The notes: a model not told the origin generated them from the sequence alone. 64,000 nucleotides of DNA from Propionispira raffinosivorans DSM 20765 (GCF_000381065.1 NZ_KB905857.1:1-64000); one strand, 5' to 3'; counted from the stretch's first letter, positions 52,861 through 63,194 are shown. Translations and numbers: made by a program.

Positions 52861-55800
52861 TTAAATTTTCAGCAAGGCTCGTATTTTCTTATAGAAAGCC
52901 CGTATGATATGCCAAGGTGAAATATCATGATTCTCAAAATACAAAAAAACAATTGGAATTGCAATCAAGGTGAAAAAGGTGGAAGACAATAACCCACCGA
53001 TTACGACCCAGGCCATACTAACTCTGGTTTCAGCTCCAGGTGTAATAGCCAGAGCCGTTGGCAGCATCCCCGTAATCATCGTGATTGTTGTCATAAAAAT
53101 AGGCTTCAGCCTTGTTTTACCAGCTTCAATGATTGCCTGTTCAGCTGTTTTACCACGCTCCATTAATGTTAATGTATAATCGAGCAGTAATGTACCATTT
53201 TTCGATACCAGTCCATCCATAACCAATATACCAATTAAAGAATAAAGATTGATGGAATTATGGGTAATCGCTAAGAAAACAAGTGACCCAATCAAGCCAA
53301 ATGGCAGAGAAAGCATCCGAATAGCCGGTGTAGATACCGATTCATAAAGTGTCGCCAATAGCATATACACTAAGAGAAGTGATAATAGCAGTGCCTGTCC
53401 CATTTCGGTAAAGGTGCTATTCATATTATCAGCCTGTCCGATAAACCGATATGTTACATTGTTGCCCAATTCTTTAGAACTAATATTTTTAGCTATATCA
53501 TCGAGTACAGCCTGCAGCTGCCGATCCGTAATATTCGCGGCGATATTGATGGACTCTTGCTTATCAACACGGCGCAGCATAACCGGACCCACTTTATCTT
53601 CAACCGAGGCTACATCGCCAACTTTTACAAAACCTGTATTCGTCTTAACGGGTATAGAACGTATATCCGAAGCTTTATAACCATCACTATCTTTTAGACG
53701 GACATAAATGTCGGTATCCTGCCCATCATTATTGGGATCATTGACCAGATACCCAGCCAGCGTTCCTGTAATGGCTCCAGAAAATACATTTTGTACATCG
53801 TTCGCTGATGTATTGAAAAATTTCAATTTTTCACGGTCCACCATTAAACGAAGTTCCGGTGCACCTTCTGTATACGAACTGCGAACATCTTTAATTCCAT
53901 CGATTTTATTCAAAACATCTTGCACATAATAAGAAGCTTTGACAATTGATTCTAAGTTTGAACCGCGAATTTCAATCTGTACCGGTGCAGAATTTCCGCC
54001 GCCACCGCCACCAGTTCCAGTTCCGCCCGAAACCCCTGGCATTGAACTTTGCGTTTCATTCACCTGTGCTACGGCCTGCGGAAATTTTGTTTTTAAAAAT
54101 TGCCGCACTTCATCGGTAACTTGCCAAACTGTTTTATCCCTGTCTTTTCGGTCAACCATTTGCACACTAACCCCGCCATAATTTCCGGCTGGTTGCCCCA
54201 CACTGGATAAATAATTCGTAACTTCAGGGATTTGCGTCAAATAGGTTTCAATATCCCTGACCATAACATTTGTTGTATCTATATTTTGACCAACTGGGAA
54301 TTGAACGGAGATTCGAAAACTACCTTCATCCGTTTTTGGCATATATTCGCCGCCAATGATCCCGGTAGGGTAATATAACGCTAAAGATGCAAAAAAGATA
54401 ATCGTAACTGAGATGATTATTTTTTTTGGATGATGCAAACTCCAACGCAGAAAACGTTCGTAAGCGTTAATTAATCCCTGCTCCATTCGAGCGAGTTGAT
54501 CCCAAAAGACTCCTGTCGGTTCAGACAAGCCATTTTTATAAAATTTAGATGCAAGCATCGGTGTTAAGGTAAAGGATACAAATAAGGAACACAATGTCGC
54601 AAAAACGATCGTTAGACCAAATTGACGGAAAAACTGTCCTGTCATACCTGTCATAAAGGCAATTGGCATAAATACAACAACATCGCACAGCGTGATAACA
54701 ATCGCCGCCATACCGATCTCACTCCGCCCATCTTCAGCTGCAACATCGGAAGACTTGCCCATCGCCAAATGCCGGTGAATATTTTCTAAAACCACAATCG
54801 AGTCATCCACCAAAATCCCGATACATAATGACATTCCCATGAGTGACAGCATATTAAACGTAAACCCTGCCATATACATCACAAAAAACGTCGTAATTAA
54901 CGAGGTTGGAATGGCAATCAAGACAGCAACGGTCGATCTCCAGCCTCTTAAAAAGAGGAATAAAATCAAACCAGTTGTACATAAACCTTCAATTAACGCT
55001 TCTAATGTATTGTGCAAAGAATCATCTACATACGTTGCCGAATTCGTAATAATTACAAATTGGTATTCTGGGTATTCACTACGTAAAGAAGCCAATTGTG
55101 CCATTGTCGCTTTCGCTGTTTCAACAATATTTGCATTGCTGTTTTTATAAACAGATAAAGAAACAACATCCTGTCCATTGGTTCTGGCATAACGCGTTAC
55201 CCGCTTGTCTTGTTCACGTACCGTAGCCAGACTGCTAAGCGGAATCGCTACATTTTTACTATTGGCAAGATGGATTGATTCAAGCTCAGAGGGAGAGCTG
55301 AACTGCGCCGCCAATCGAACATTTGTTTCCTGTTTATTATTAAATACAGACCCTGCCGGTGTCAATACATTTTCCTGATCAATTCGAGTTGCGATTTGAT
55401 TCAAGGCAATATCAAAGTAGGCTAATTTATCTTTATCAACCTCTACCGCAATTTCTTTATCCCGCCCGCCGTCGAGCTGTACATCGGAGACACCACTTGC
55501 TCGTTGCAGTCGTTCGACAAAAACATCATTCGCCACCGTATAAACATCACCTAATGGTTTATCTGCCATAACTGAGATTTCCATGATTGGTGAAGCATTG
55601 ACATCGCGCTTAATAACGGTAGGTGTTTTTATGCCCGTCGGCAATTTATTCAACACTGAATTTACATACTGGGTGGCATCAATCGCCGAGGTATCTACAT
55701 TCGCCCAAAATTCAAATTCCAACGTAATTTGCGCTTTTTCTGGACGAGCCACGGCTGTCATATGTTTTAAGTTCGATAACGAAGAAAGTGAATTTTCTAA

Positions 55801-55998
55801 TGGCTTGATTACATCTTGTTCAATTTCTTCCGTACCCGCCCCTGGATAATTTACGGTGACCGTAACATAAGGTATATTGATAGCTGGTAAAAGTTCTACG
55901 CCAATGCGATAAAAACTATAAAGTCCTAAAACAACGAACAGCAGAACAATCATTGATATACCGATTGGTTTCTTGATGGCATAACGTGTTAAATTCAA
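52861..55998 (-). CDS. RND efflux pump, AcrB/HAE-1 type
   Basis: 1045 residues, 12 helices with two large periplasmic loops. Helix 4 has CIGILVDDSIVVLENI with the paired Asp that relay protons; the porter domain segment MPKTDEGSFRISVQFPVGQN is present. A Gly-rich stretch (GTGGGGGGN) sits in the second loop. Exports drugs or other amphiphiles across the outer membrane with an adaptor and a TolC channel. The adaptor gene overlaps it by four bases; no TolC gene is in the window. Confidence 0.95.
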   Translation of the reverse strand: MNLTRYAIKKPIGISMIVLLFVVLGLYSFYRIGVELLPAINIPYVTVTVNYPGAGTEEIEQDVIKPLENSLSSLSNLKHMTAVARPEKAQITLEFEFWANVDTSAIDATQYVNSVLNKLPTGIKTPTVIKRDVNASPIMEISVMADKPLGDVYTVANDVFVERLQRASGVSDVQLDGGRDKEIAVEVDKDKLAYFDIALNQIATRIDQENVLTPAGSVFNNKQETNVRLAAQFSSPSELESIHLANSKNVAIPLSSLATVREQDKRVTRYARTNGQDVVSLSVYKNSNANIVETAKATMAQLASLRSEYPEYQFVIITNSATYVDDSLHNTLEALIEGLCTTGLILFLFLRGWRSTVAVLIAIPTSLITTFFVMYMAGFTFNMLSLMGMSLCIGILVDDSIVVLENIHRHLAMGKSSDVAAEDGRSEIGMAAIVITLCDVVVFMPIAFMTGMTGQFFRQFGLTIVFATLCSLFVSFTLTPMLASKFYKNGLSEPTGVFWDQLARMEQGLINAYERFLRWSLHHPKKIIISVTIIFFASLALYYPTGIIGGEYMPKTDEGSFRISVQFPVGQNIDTTNVMVRDIETYLTQIPEVTNYLSSVGQPAGNYGGVSVQMVDRKDRDKTVWQVTDEVRQFLKTKFPQAVAQVNETQSSMPGVSGGTGTGGGGGGNSAPVQIEIRGSNLESIVKASYYVQDVLNKIDGIKDVRSSYTEGAPELRLMVDREKLKFFNTSANDVQNVFSGAITGTLAGYLVNDPNNDGQDTDIYVRLKDSDGYKASDIRSIPVKTNTGFVKVGDVASVEDKVGPVMLRRVDKQESINIAANITDRQLQAVLDDIAKNISSKELGNNVTYRFIGQADNMNSTFTEMGQALLLSLLLVYMLLATLYESVSTPAIRMLSLPFGLIGSLVFLAITHNSINLYSLIGILVMDGLVSKNGTLLLDYTLTLMERGKTAEQAIIEAGKTRLKPIFMTTITMITGMLPTALAITPGAETRVSMAWVVIGGLLSSTFFTLIAIPIVFLYFENHDISPWHIIRAFYKKIRALLKI

Positions 55999-57251
55999 TT
56001 ACTGTCACCTGCTTCATCACTCGCTGGCAAAATCGTCATGCCTTCTCTTAACCGTGACAAATTATTTGTTGCTACTTGTTCCCCCTCGTCAAGCCCTGAT
56101 AAAATTTCTACGGTTGCATCACCACGCGCCCCAATTTTAACAGTTCGTTGATGCACTGCATTCTTATCATCAACAACAAATACATATTGTTCACCATTTT
56201 TTTCGAGCAATGCATCTTTACTAATAACCAAGGTATTCGGACGCAGTACTGTATTTAGAATAGACCGCGTAAACATGCCACTTTTTAAGGTTCCAGCTTC
56301 ATTATCAATCAAAACTCTCACGGTATAGGTTAAATTCGTCGTATCAACACTGGGACTAATATAGATAACTTGTCCTGCAATACTCTGACCAATCGATTCA
56401 ATACCTACATCTACATTCATGCCAATAGAGAACGCTGCTAAATCTTGTTCAGAGACCTGACAATCAACATACAGTTTTCGATTATCATAAATACTCAATA
56501 ATTTTTGTCCCTGCGAAACAATGTCGCCAGCTTCCACTTGCCGATAACCAATTATGCCAGCCCGTGGTGCTCTCAATACTAGATCATCCCGTTGTTTTTG
56601 CGCTGCGGCAATTGTAGTCTGTGCTTTTTGAGCATTCGCCTGTGCGGATACAATCGAAGCCGGTACACCTTGATTCATTTGGTTTGCAATTACATCCAAA
56701 TTTGCTTTTGCATCAGCCAATGCCTGCTGACTTGTTTCAAACTCCTCAAGCGATATGCCTCCAACATCAAAAACTTGTTTATTGCGGCGATAACTTGCCA
56801 AGGCTTTATCATAATCGGCCTGCACTTTATCATAATTCGCATTTACCGTTGAAGCCGTTGTCATTGCATCGGCAGAAGCCTGCTGATAGGATGCTTGATT
56901 TTGTCCAATAGAAATATCGGCATCGCCGGTATCCTGAACAACTAGAATCTGCCCAGGTGTAACTACCTGTCCCAATTCTACATTGACTGTATTCACTTTG
57001 CCCTGATATTTTGCAGCAATATCAACTTGTGCCTGTGGCAGCGTCTGCCCAACCAAAGATATTGTTTTAATTAAATCAGTACGCGTAACTGCAGCAACCA
57101 TCACTGTAGTTTGAACATTTTTTTTAGACACAACAACATTCTGTACGGATAAACGATAGATACCAAAAATACTCAAACAAACAAGGATAAAAACACTAAC
57201 AATTAGAATATTTTTACTTTTTTTATTTTGCACAAAAAAGTTATACTTCAT
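55995..57251 (-). CDS. RND adaptor (membrane fusion protein)
   Basis: 418 residues: N-terminal anchor helix (about 14-36), lipoyl half-motif GKVNTVNVELGQVVTPGQIL, a coiled-coil hairpin (about 105-215), second lipoyl half RAPRAGIIGYRQVEAGDIV, and a C-terminal beta barrel. It bridges the inner-membrane pump to the outer-membrane channel. First gene of the operon. Confidence 0.93.
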   Translation of the reverse strand: MKYNFFVQNKKSKNILIVSVFILVCLSIFGIYRLSVQNVVVSKKNVQTTVMVAAVTRTDLIKTISLVGQTLPQAQVDIAAKYQGKVNTVNVELGQVVTPGQILVVQDTGDADISIGQNQASYQQASADAMTTASTVNANYDKVQADYDKALASYRRNKQVFDVGGISLEEFETSQQALADAKANLDVIANQMNQGVPASIVSAQANAQKAQTTIAAAQKQRDDLVLRAPRAGIIGYRQVEAGDIVSQGQKLLSIYDNRKLYVDCQVSEQDLAAFSIGMNVDVGIESIGQSIAGQVIYISPSVDTTNLTYTVRVLIDNEAGTLKSGMFTRSILNTVLRPNTLVISKDALLEKNGEQYVFVVDDKNAVHQRTVKIGARGDATVEILSGLDEGEQVATNNLSRLREGMTILPASDEAGDSN

Positions 57252-57382
57252 TCTCCCGGTCCCTTCTTTTTACCAAATCAAAATTTTACTACAGTGAATC
57301 CAAAATCTGCCTCATCAATTTTTCGTGACTCTCTATAATTTATAATTCCTATTTATATGAATAGTACTGCATTTAGCCTATA

Positions 57383-57423
57383 CTGTCTAGTAAATTCTAT
57401 TTTATGGAATTTACTAGACAGTA
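57383..57423. promoter_or_regulatory. Perfect 16-bp inverted repeat between the RND operon and the SGNH gene
   Basis: Arms ACTGTCTAGTAAATTC / GAATTTACTAGACAGT around a 9-base centre. It lies 132 bp before the adaptor start and 149 bp before the divergent gene. With no T run it looks like an operator of a TetR- or MarR-type regulator. The rest of 57252-57571 has nothing recognised. Confidence 0.6.
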
Positions 57424-57571
57424 ACCGTAATTTGAGCTCCCCCTCCGATCCTTATAATGTATACATCTTAGCTATAGCTAATTTTTCAACAACGAAAAAG
57501 ATTTGCTGCTTGTAGACCTATACCTATAATGCTATGATAAACAATGAAAATGAAAAAAAGAAGGTAGTTTG

Positions 57572-59005
57572 ATGTTGAACCGAAAAGAAAAAATTTTTAT
57601 TTTAAGTATTGTCAGTATAATAAGTATTTTTTCGATTAAAACACCGTTGGTTCTAGCGATGGATCAAGATATTCCCAGACATGACATAACAACCGAAGAA
57701 AACCAAAATTTAAAAGCCTATACGAAGCAGTGGGAAACAGCTCCAAGGATAACATCACATTATGACAAAAATAATCCTGCTTCCTGTTCACCTTTACTCA
57801 CATGGACGAAAAACCTCAATGCCGTAAAGTATGAAGTCGAATTTTTTACCACTTTACCCGATGATCTGCAAAACACACAGCTTTCGCGGGATCATATTTA
57901 TTTTTCACGCAGCATCTACAGCAATGGTTATAACCCGCCACTATATAAATTCGCCCCAGAATTATTGGGCAAGCAGGCTCTATATTGGCGCGTGCGAGCC
58001 ATCGATTATGATGGAAATCCAATCAGCCTTTTCTCTGTACCCGAAGCACTCTATACGGATACTGCCAAAGAAAATATGAAAGCACCTATTTTAACGGCAC
58101 GTTATAACCAAGGCAATGGGACCACTTTGCTTTATCCAGTATATAGCTGGATTCCAAATACTGGTGCAAAACAATTTGAAATTGAACTACTTTCCGCACC
58201 GCCAGAAAATCATGATGGCATTACGCCTTCTCGCTATCGCATTGCGGCTTTTACCACGAAACTATGCGATTATTATGATAAACAGCCACGTTCTTCGTCT
58301 AAACCTTTTTACTGGCGAGTCCGCAGTCTAGATGCTATGGGCAAGCCGATTGGTGTCTATTCTAAGGCAGATTCCTTTACTGTTACACCCGCCTCAGCCT
58401 GGCAGACCGCAGTTTATGGCGACAGTATTACCCATGGCGGCGGGCATATGTCATACGGACCAGCGGACTGGGAATATAGTTATGAAACCTATCTAAATTT
58501 TCCTGTAATCAATTTGGCACTGAGCGGCGATACAAGTGAAGCCCTGATGGATCGTTTTGATCGTGATGTCCTGCCATTTCATCCCCATTATTTGATTATC
58601 ATGGGCGGCACCAACAGTCTACGTGGTGGTTATTCCGCCGATTCGGTCATTTACAATCTGGAAACCATCAAAATCAAATGTTTAAAAAACAATATTAAAC
58701 CGATTTTTTTGACTTTACCTCCTATTAATCCAGAAAACATCAAAAAAGTCTTTGGTGAAAATTCGGCTCCCGATTGGCAAAACCAAATGAATCTAGTCAA
58801 TCAATATATTCGCAGCCAAGTCTACATCGACATTGCAGCCGCCTTGCCGTGTCATAATGGGATATTAAGTGATGGTTTAGCCCTTGATGGACTGCATCTC
58901 GATGTAGTCGGTAAAAAAATCATGGCCCAAACGATCAATCAGGTCTGGCCTGCTATAACGAAACAAGCTGATGAACAAACACTTCCTGTGGAAAATTCCC
59001 TGTAA
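57572..59005 (+). CDS. Exported SGNH/GDSL hydrolase with two tandem repeats
   Basis: 477 residues from the ATG after AGAAGG. Signal peptide about 1-30. Two homologous beta repeats (about 75-162 and 187-272), each with a W...YE(V/I)E(L/F) start and YWRVR(A/S)(I/L)D...G end, resemble fibronectin III-like modules. The C-terminal SGNH esterase has GDSITHGGG (about 283, Ser), MGGTNSLRGG (Asn) and DGLHLD (Asp/His). Likely acts on an acetylated or acylated envelope or plant sugar polymer; substrate unknown. Confidence 0.8.
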   Translation: MLNRKEKIFILSIVSIISIFSIKTPLVLAMDQDIPRHDITTEENQNLKAYTKQWETAPRITSHYDKNNPASCSPLLTWTKNLNAVKYEVEFFTTLPDDLQNTQLSRDHIYFSRSIYSNGYNPPLYKFAPELLGKQALYWRVRAIDYDGNPISLFSVPEALYTDTAKENMKAPILTARYNQGNGTTLLYPVYSWIPNTGAKQFEIELLSAPPENHDGITPSRYRIAAFTTKLCDYYDKQPRSSSKPFYWRVRSLDAMGKPIGVYSKADSFTVTPASAWQTAVYGDSITHGGGHMSYGPADWEYSYETYLNFPVINLALSGDTSEALMDRFDRDVLPFHPHYLIIMGGTNSLRGGYSADSVIYNLETIKIKCLKNNIKPIFLTLPPINPENIKKVFGENSAPDWQNQMNLVNQYIRSQVYIDIAAALPCHNGILSDGLALDGLHLDVVGKKIMAQTINQVWPAITKQADEQTLPVENSL

Positions 59006-59042
59006 TGCTATATTTTATATTAATTTCACGAACCAAGGTGTA

Positions 59043-59102
59043 TTATTTTTAAATATCATTGTATTTAAAAATAAATCGTATTACAATTATAATTAGAATT
59101 AT
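59043..59102. promoter_or_regulatory. AT-rich hairpin and palindrome before the flavodiiron gene
   Basis: TTATTTTTAAATA / TATTTAAAAATAA (59043-59055, 59062-59074) is a perfect hairpin, perhaps the end of the SGNH transcript. ATAATTAGAATTAT (59089-59102) is a palindrome in PerR/Fur-box style, plausible for an oxygen-response gene, but the match to a consensus is loose. Confidence 0.35.
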
Positions 59103-59142
59103 GTTTAAGTAAGATTAATTATTGTGATAAGAAGGGTGATCT

Positions 59143-60306
59143 ATGATGCAAGCAATTGAAATGAAACAAGGAATTTATTGGGTTGGTGCCATTGATTGGG
59201 CTTTGCGGAATTTTCATGGATATGAAACCAGCCGTGGTTCAACGTATAATGCATATCTGATTATCGACGAAAAAATAACGCTCATTGATACCGTCAAAGA
59301 AGGCTTTACCGATGAACTCATGCAGCGTGTTTCATCGATTATTGATCCGTCAAAAATTGACTATTTAATTTCCAGCCATTTGGAACGCGATCATTCAGGA
59401 GCAATTCCTGCCGTTATGAAGTATTGTCCAAACGCAACCGTTGTTACCAGTCTCCCACATGGACTCAAAGGATTAAAATCTTATTATGGCGAGTATAAAT
59501 ATCAGGGTGTTAAAGCCGGTGATACAATTAGCATCGGTACCAGAACCTTACAATTTGTCACAACGCCAATGCTTCACTGGCCGGACAGTATGATTACCTA
59601 CTGCCCCGAAGAAAAAATTCTCTTCTCGAATGACGCATTTGGTCAACATTATGCAACGAGCGGTCGTTTTGACGATGAATGTCCTATTTCACAAGTGATG
59701 GAAGAAGCAAAGAAATATTATGCCAACATCCTAATGCTTTATGGTCGTCAAGCTGAAATAGCTTATAAAACTGTATCAGGTCTCGATGTAGAAATGATCG
59801 CAACTGGTCATGGCGTCAACTGGCGCTCTCATGTAAAAGAAATTCTTGCTGGCTATAAAGAGTGGAGTACCGCTGTTCCAGAAACCGGTGCTGTTGTCGT
59901 CTTTGACAGCATGTGGCATTCAACCGAAATCATGGCTACCGCGATTGCAGAAGCTTTTATTGTGAAAGGTATTGAAACAAAGTTATATGATTTAAAAGTA
60001 AATCATATTTCTGATATTGTTACCGAAGTTCTCACAAGTAAATATATCGCTGTTGGCTCACCAACTTTAAATAATATGATGATGCCTACCGTTGCTGAAT
60101 TCCTTTGTTATCTGCGTGGTCTCTCTCCAAAAAACCGACAAGCATTTGCTTTTGGTTCGTATGGCTGGGGCGGACAAAGTATTGCACAGGTTGAAGAAGA
60201 ACTGAAAAAGTGCGGGTTTACGATCTGCCTCGACAAAATTCGTTTAGAAAATATCCCAAATAAGACGCAATTAGCTGAAATCACACAAAAAATAATTGAC
60301 CTTTAA
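59143..60306 (+). CDS. Flavodiiron protein (oxygen or NO reductase)
   Basis: 387 residues. N-terminal beta-lactamase-like domain with the diiron ligands HLERDHSG (H-x-E-x-D-H), HWPDS, FSNDAFGQH and TGHGVNW; C-terminal flavodoxin domain from about 250 (VFDSMWHSTEIMA, GSPTLNNMMMP, FGSYGWGGQ) for FMN. All ligands are present. It reduces O2 or NO to protect an anaerobe. No rubredoxin domain, so it needs a separate electron donor. Confidence 0.95.
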   Translation: MMQAIEMKQGIYWVGAIDWALRNFHGYETSRGSTYNAYLIIDEKITLIDTVKEGFTDELMQRVSSIIDPSKIDYLISSHLERDHSGAIPAVMKYCPNATVVTSLPHGLKGLKSYYGEYKYQGVKAGDTISIGTRTLQFVTTPMLHWPDSMITYCPEEKILFSNDAFGQHYATSGRFDDECPISQVMEEAKKYYANILMLYGRQAEIAYKTVSGLDVEMIATGHGVNWRSHVKEILAGYKEWSTAVPETGAVVVFDSMWHSTEIMATAIAEAFIVKGIETKLYDLKVNHISDIVTEVLTSKYIAVGSPTLNNMMMPTVAEFLCYLRGLSPKNRQAFAFGSYGWGGQSIAQVEEELKKCGFTICLDKIRLENIPNKTQLAEITQKIIDL

Positions 60307-60344
60307 AAAAACGCTGATAACACATTGTGTTATCAGCGTTTTTT
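60305..60344. terminator. Bidirectional terminator
   Basis: AAAAAACGCTGATAACAC / GTGTTATCAGCGTTTTTT between convergent genes. Confidence 0.9.
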
Positions 60345-60360
60345 AATTAAAAACTACAAT

Positions 60361-60747
60361 CTATTCAGCAGCAGCTGCAATAACATCGATTTCCACTAAA
60401 GCATCTTTCGGTAAATTTGCCACTTCAATACAAACACGAGCTGGGCAATTTTGTGTGAAATATTTTGCATAGACTTCGTTTACGGTAGCAAAATCACCCA
60501 TGTTTTTCAAATAAACCGTGGTTTTTATTACAGAATCCAGCGTGCAGTCAGCAGCTGTTAAGATAGCTTTCAGGCTATCAAGTACACGTGTTGTCTGCAC
60601 AACAATACCACCTTCGACAATATTTCCCGTCTTTGGATCAAGGGGAATCTGCCCCGAAACAAAAAGCAAGCTGCCATTTGTTTTTATCGCCTGAGAATAT
60701 GGACCAATCGCTGCTGGAGCCTGATCCGTTGAAATTATTTTTTTCAT
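60361..60747 (-). CDS. ridA: RidA enamine/imine deaminase
   Basis: 128 residues: AIGPYSQAIKTNG, FVSGQIPLDPKTG and, near the end, CPARVCIEVANLPKDALVEI with the active-site Arg. It hydrolyses reactive 2-aminoacrylate made by PLP enzymes. Downstream of the purine/pyrimidine permease with a 17-bp gap. Confidence 0.95.
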   Translation of the reverse strand: MKKIISTDQAPAAIGPYSQAIKTNGSLLFVSGQIPLDPKTGNIVEGGIVVQTTRVLDSLKAILTAADCTLDSVIKTTVYLKNMGDFATVNEVYAKYFTQNCPARVCIEVANLPKDALVEIDVIAAAAE

Positions 60748-60764
60748 AATATTATCTCTCCCTA

Positions 60765-62099
60765 TTATAAATATTCTTTTTGGGCTATTTCCGTCGTATT
60801 TTTTTCAGCTCCATTTAAAATCGCATTCAAAACAACGGCCATAACACTACCGACTGTAATACCACTATTTAAAATGAGCTGCGACCACTCAGGAAATTTA
60901 TTATAAAATGTTGGCATCGCAACTGGAATCAGTGCCACCCCGATGCTAATTGCAACCACCATCATATTATAACTGTCATCAAAATCAACTTTTGACAATG
61001 TTTTGATCCCGCTTGCCGCCACCATACCAAACATCGCAACGCCAGCACCACCCAAAACAGAATTTGGAATAGATGCAACGACTGCTGCCATTTTAGGGAA
61101 AAGGCCTAAAATCATGAGAAGACATCCCGCCATAGCAACAACAAACCGGCTCCTAACTCCAGTCAAACTGATCAAACCAATATTTTGGGCAAACGCCGTA
61201 TACGGGAAAGCATTAAAAATCCCACCCAAAATTGTTGAAAAACCATCCGCACGAAGTGCTTTTGCCAGTAGTTTTTCATTGATCGGTTTATCGACAATTT
61301 CTCCTACAGCCATGACATCCCCCGTTGTTTCTGCCATCGTCACCAACATGACAACCGTCATTGCAAAAATAGATGCTGGATCAAAAATAGGCCAGCCAAA
61401 AGCAAAGGGGGTAGTAACGCCAAAAAAAGCTGCCTGTCCAACTGATGAAAAATCAGTCAGCCCTAAAGGTATCGCAATAAAGGTACCACTTACTAAACCC
61501 AAAAGCACTGCAATATTACTCCAAAACCCGGTAAAACAACGATAGAAAAATAGAACAATTGCTAAAACAATCGCTGCCAAAAAGATTAAAGATGGATCAC
61601 AATACTCTGGTGCCGCAGGATTGCCGCCGCCAGCCCACATTACAGCAACTGGCAATAAAGAAATTCCCATGATCGTAATAACGGAACCCGTCACTACTGG
61701 TGGAAAAAACCGCAGCATCTTACTAAAATATGTACTAATAAGGAAAGTTACAAGACCCGCCACCATCGCTGAGCCGTAAATCCCGCGGAGTCCATGTGCT
61801 CCGCCAATCATAATCATTGTGGTTACCGCACCAAATGTACACCCCTGTACAATCGGTAATTTAGACCCAATTTTAGGCCCCAGACCTAATGTTTGGATTA
61901 AAGTTGCAATGCCACACGTAAACAAATCTGCATTAATTAAATAAATCAATTGTTCTTTATCAAGATGAATTGCACTAGCTAGCACAAGCGGAACAGCTAC
62001 CGCCCCTGCATACATCGCTAAAACATGCTGAAATCCATAGATTAGCATTTTCACTAAGGACGGTTTCTCATCTACTGGATGAATCATTTCTTGCTTCAT
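60765..62099 (-). CDS. NCS2 uracil/xanthine permease
   Basis: 444 residues, 14-helix NCS2 fold. Motifs: QHVLAMYAGAVAVPLVL, the substrate segment MTVVMLVTMAETTGDVMAVG and NAFPYTAFAQNIGL, which place it in the xanthine/urate (PbuX/UacT) side of the family rather than UraA. A proton-coupled nucleobase importer. Confidence 0.85.
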   Translation of the reverse strand: MKQEMIHPVDEKPSLVKMLIYGFQHVLAMYAGAVAVPLVLASAIHLDKEQLIYLINADLFTCGIATLIQTLGLGPKIGSKLPIVQGCTFGAVTTMIMIGGAHGLRGIYGSAMVAGLVTFLISTYFSKMLRFFPPVVTGSVITIMGISLLPVAVMWAGGGNPAAPEYCDPSLIFLAAIVLAIVLFFYRCFTGFWSNIAVLLGLVSGTFIAIPLGLTDFSSVGQAAFFGVTTPFAFGWPIFDPASIFAMTVVMLVTMAETTGDVMAVGEIVDKPINEKLLAKALRADGFSTILGGIFNAFPYTAFAQNIGLISLTGVRSRFVVAMAGCLLMILGLFPKMAAVVASIPNSVLGGAGVAMFGMVAASGIKTLSKVDFDDSYNMMVVAISIGVALIPVAMPTFYNKFPEWSQLILNSGITVGSVMAVVLNAILNGAEKNTTEIAQKEYL

Positions 62100-62122
62100 T
62101 ACGTTTATTTTCCTGCTTTCTC

Positions 62123-62482
62123 TTATTTATTTGTCAAATCAGGTCGAAGACAGACTGCTTTTCCCAAATACACATGGTGTATTTCCTTCTGCTTTTTCTC
62201 CGTATTGACTAATAAAAGCACACGAATGCACTTTTCTAAACTGTCTTCAACTTCCATCTGCCTCGCATCAAAAAGTGGTACAAATTCCCAACCAAGTTTG
62301 CGAGCTGCCGCCGCTGGAAAAGCTGCCGTAATGTCATCGGTCGCACTAAAAAGTGCCGCTCCAATATCTTCCGTTTCAATCTGATTTAAGGTTACCATTT
62401 CATTCAATAAATTCTCAACAGCCAGAAAAATTTCATTTTTATCATTTTTTTCGACTGTAATTGCTCCTCTGATGCCTTGCAA
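62123..62482 (-). CDS. aroH: Chorismate mutase, AroH type
   Basis: 119 residues: MQGIRGAITVEKND, FSATDDITAAFPAAAARKLG and IRVLLLVNTEK match the monofunctional AroH trimer of Bacillus, with the catalytic Arg in RGAI and in CIRVL. It converts chorismate to prephenate for Phe/Tyr synthesis. Confidence 0.93.
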   Translation of the reverse strand: MQGIRGAITVEKNDKNEIFLAVENLLNEMVTLNQIETEDIGAALFSATDDITAAFPAAAARKLGWEFVPLFDARQMEVEDSLEKCIRVLLLVNTEKKQKEIHHVYLGKAVCLRPDLTNK

Positions 62483-62508
62483 AACATAGCCCTCCTCATT
62501 TACTCAAA

Positions 62509-63171
62509 TCAATCGACAAACATTTGCCGTATCTCATCCACAGAATACACGATTTTATTTGGAGCTGCTTCCATCAGCTCGGTCTCCGTGCCATAGCCGT
62601 ATGCCACGGCAACGGAAGCTAATCCATTTTCCTTAGCTCCGATCACATCATGTTTGCGGTCACCAATCATAACAATCTGCTGTTTATTTACCTGTTCTAA
62701 TTTTGATAAAGCAAACTCAATCACAGCCCCCTTATCCTCACGTGTTCCATCAAGATTGCTGCCACAAACTTCCGTAAAATAGGAATCTATTTTGTGATAC
62801 TGAAGAATTTGTTTTGCATGTACCGTTGGTTTAGCCGTTGCCAAAACAATGGTTTTTCCCATATTTTTCAGTGTTTCCAGTAAAGGTAGTACGCCATCAT
62901 ACAGTAAATTCTCCCGGATGCCTTCTTTTTCAAAGCGTTCTCGATAATACTCGGTTCCCTGCCTTGCCTGATCGGCCGTCAACCCATACCACTGCTGGTA
63001 CGTAAACGAAAGCGACGGTCCAATACAGCGTGTCAGCTTTTCGATATCATTTTCTTCGATACCAAATTTTTCTAAAGAATATTGTAAACATCGAATTATG
63101 CCAATTTTCGAATCCGTCAGAGTCCCATCCAGATCAAAAAATACGGTTTTATATTGTTTAAACTCCTGCAT
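62509..63171 (-). CDS. HAD hydrolase, phosphoglycolate phosphatase-like
   Basis: 220 residues from the ATG after AGGTGA. VFFDLDGTLTDS (nucleophile Asp), ATAKPTVHAKQ (motif II/III) and MIGDRKHDVIGAKENG (metal Asp) with an alpha-helical cap at about 20-85. In the Gph/PpaX/YjjG-like branch; the substrate is not certain. Confidence 0.85.
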   Translation of the reverse strand: MQEFKQYKTVFFDLDGTLTDSKIGIIRCLQYSLEKFGIEENDIEKLTRCIGPSLSFTYQQWYGLTADQARQGTEYYRERFEKEGIRENLLYDGVLPLLETLKNMGKTIVLATAKPTVHAKQILQYHKIDSYFTEVCGSNLDGTREDKGAVIEFALSKLEQVNKQQIVMIGDRKHDVIGAKENGLASVAVAYGYGTETELMEAAPNKIVYSVDEIRQMFVD

Positions 63172-63194
63172 ACATTCACCTGCCACTTTCTTTA

